Below, piece after piece: positions 63,959 to 64,000 of a DNA stretch of 64,000 bases. The notes beneath the pieces were generated by a model. That model worked only from the letters and a program-made list of their open reading frames with translations, searched no databases and had not been told where the DNA came from. The stretch's first letter is position 1. Each line of letters begins with the position of its first letter. Source of the DNA: Butyrivibrio sp. CB08. Lineage in GTDB: Bacteria > Bacillota > Clostridia > Lachnospirales > Lachnospiraceae. Where the stretch lies: positions 248,001-312,000 of the forward strand of contig NZ_RAIR01000004.1 of the NCBI RefSeq assembly GCF_003625485.1, given 5' to 3'. Position numbers and translations under genes: made by a program.

Positions 63959-64000
63959 GTCCTTTGTTCACAGTAATTTTATAATTGTTATACGAAATTA

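Overview
The window reads as a chromosomal segment of an anaerobic, fibre-degrading Firmicute of the Lachnospiraceae, with Butyrivibrio or a close relative the best guess. The grounds are moderate GC content, the AraC/GH67/GH43/esterase set of a xylan utiliser, lipoprotein-type sugar-binding proteins, a whiA-rapZ-HPr block, a mannitol-type PTS, and a sodium-type ATP synthase c subunit. No rRNA, tRNA, CRISPR array, prophage or intact insertion sequence was seen.

Layout. (1) 1-13.7 kb is a xylan/glucuronoxylan utilisation region: a GH67 alpha-glucuronidase cut by the window edge, an AraC regulator, two SGNH-type acetylesterases, a carboxylesterase-GH43-CBM6 fusion, and an LplA/LplB/LplC-type ABC importer. 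None of the enzymes has a signal peptide, which suggests import of decorated xylo-oligosaccharides followed by de-acetylation, de-glucuronylation and hydrolysis in the cytoplasm. (2) 13.7-21 kb is the F1Fo ATP synthase operon on the minus strand, in the order atpZ/I-I-B-E-F-H-A-G-D-C, with a c subunit carrying two carboxylates. (3) 21-31.4 kb is mixed housekeeping: aspS, a lipoprotein of unknown function, mgtE with an upstream small ORF, a Crp/Fnr regulator, a NUDIX hydrolase, a serine hydrolase, a Na/Pi cotransporter and a GNAT acetyltransferase. (4) 31.4-35.2 kb is one very large membrane receptor with an ECF-like membrane domain, a periplasm-type beta-propeller and a GGDEF output.

(5) 35.4-42.4 kb is the uvrC-hprK-glcK-murB-rapZ-whiA-crh-like block, tying carbon catabolite control to envelope growth. 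(6) 42.4-47.9 kb is a mannitol-family PTS operon: EIICB, a PRD-type regulator, EIIA, an L-sorbose-1-phosphate-reductase-like dehydrogenase and its own HPr. The two HPr-like proteins are complementary. The one next to whiA keeps Ser46 but has Glu15, and the one in the PTS operon keeps His15 but has His46. (7) 48.1-52.1 kb holds divergent pyrG and ftsH. (8) 52.2-54.6 kb is a lipoprotein HAD phosphatase and a histidine acid phosphatase that look like one gene split by a one-base frameshift in a run of five G. (9) 54.7-63.9 kb is a second carbohydrate locus for a uronate-containing polysaccharide: sugar-binding protein, two permeases, heparinase II/III-like lyase, GH88 hydrolase, a DUF2264 protein and an F5/8-type binding protein.

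Non-coding points of interest are a 191-bp element with 24-bp near-perfect inverted ends at 2501-2691, transcription-terminator hairpins between the binding-protein and permease genes of both ABC operons, several well-formed sigma-70 promoters, and a possible small RNA region at 35.3-35.46 kb.
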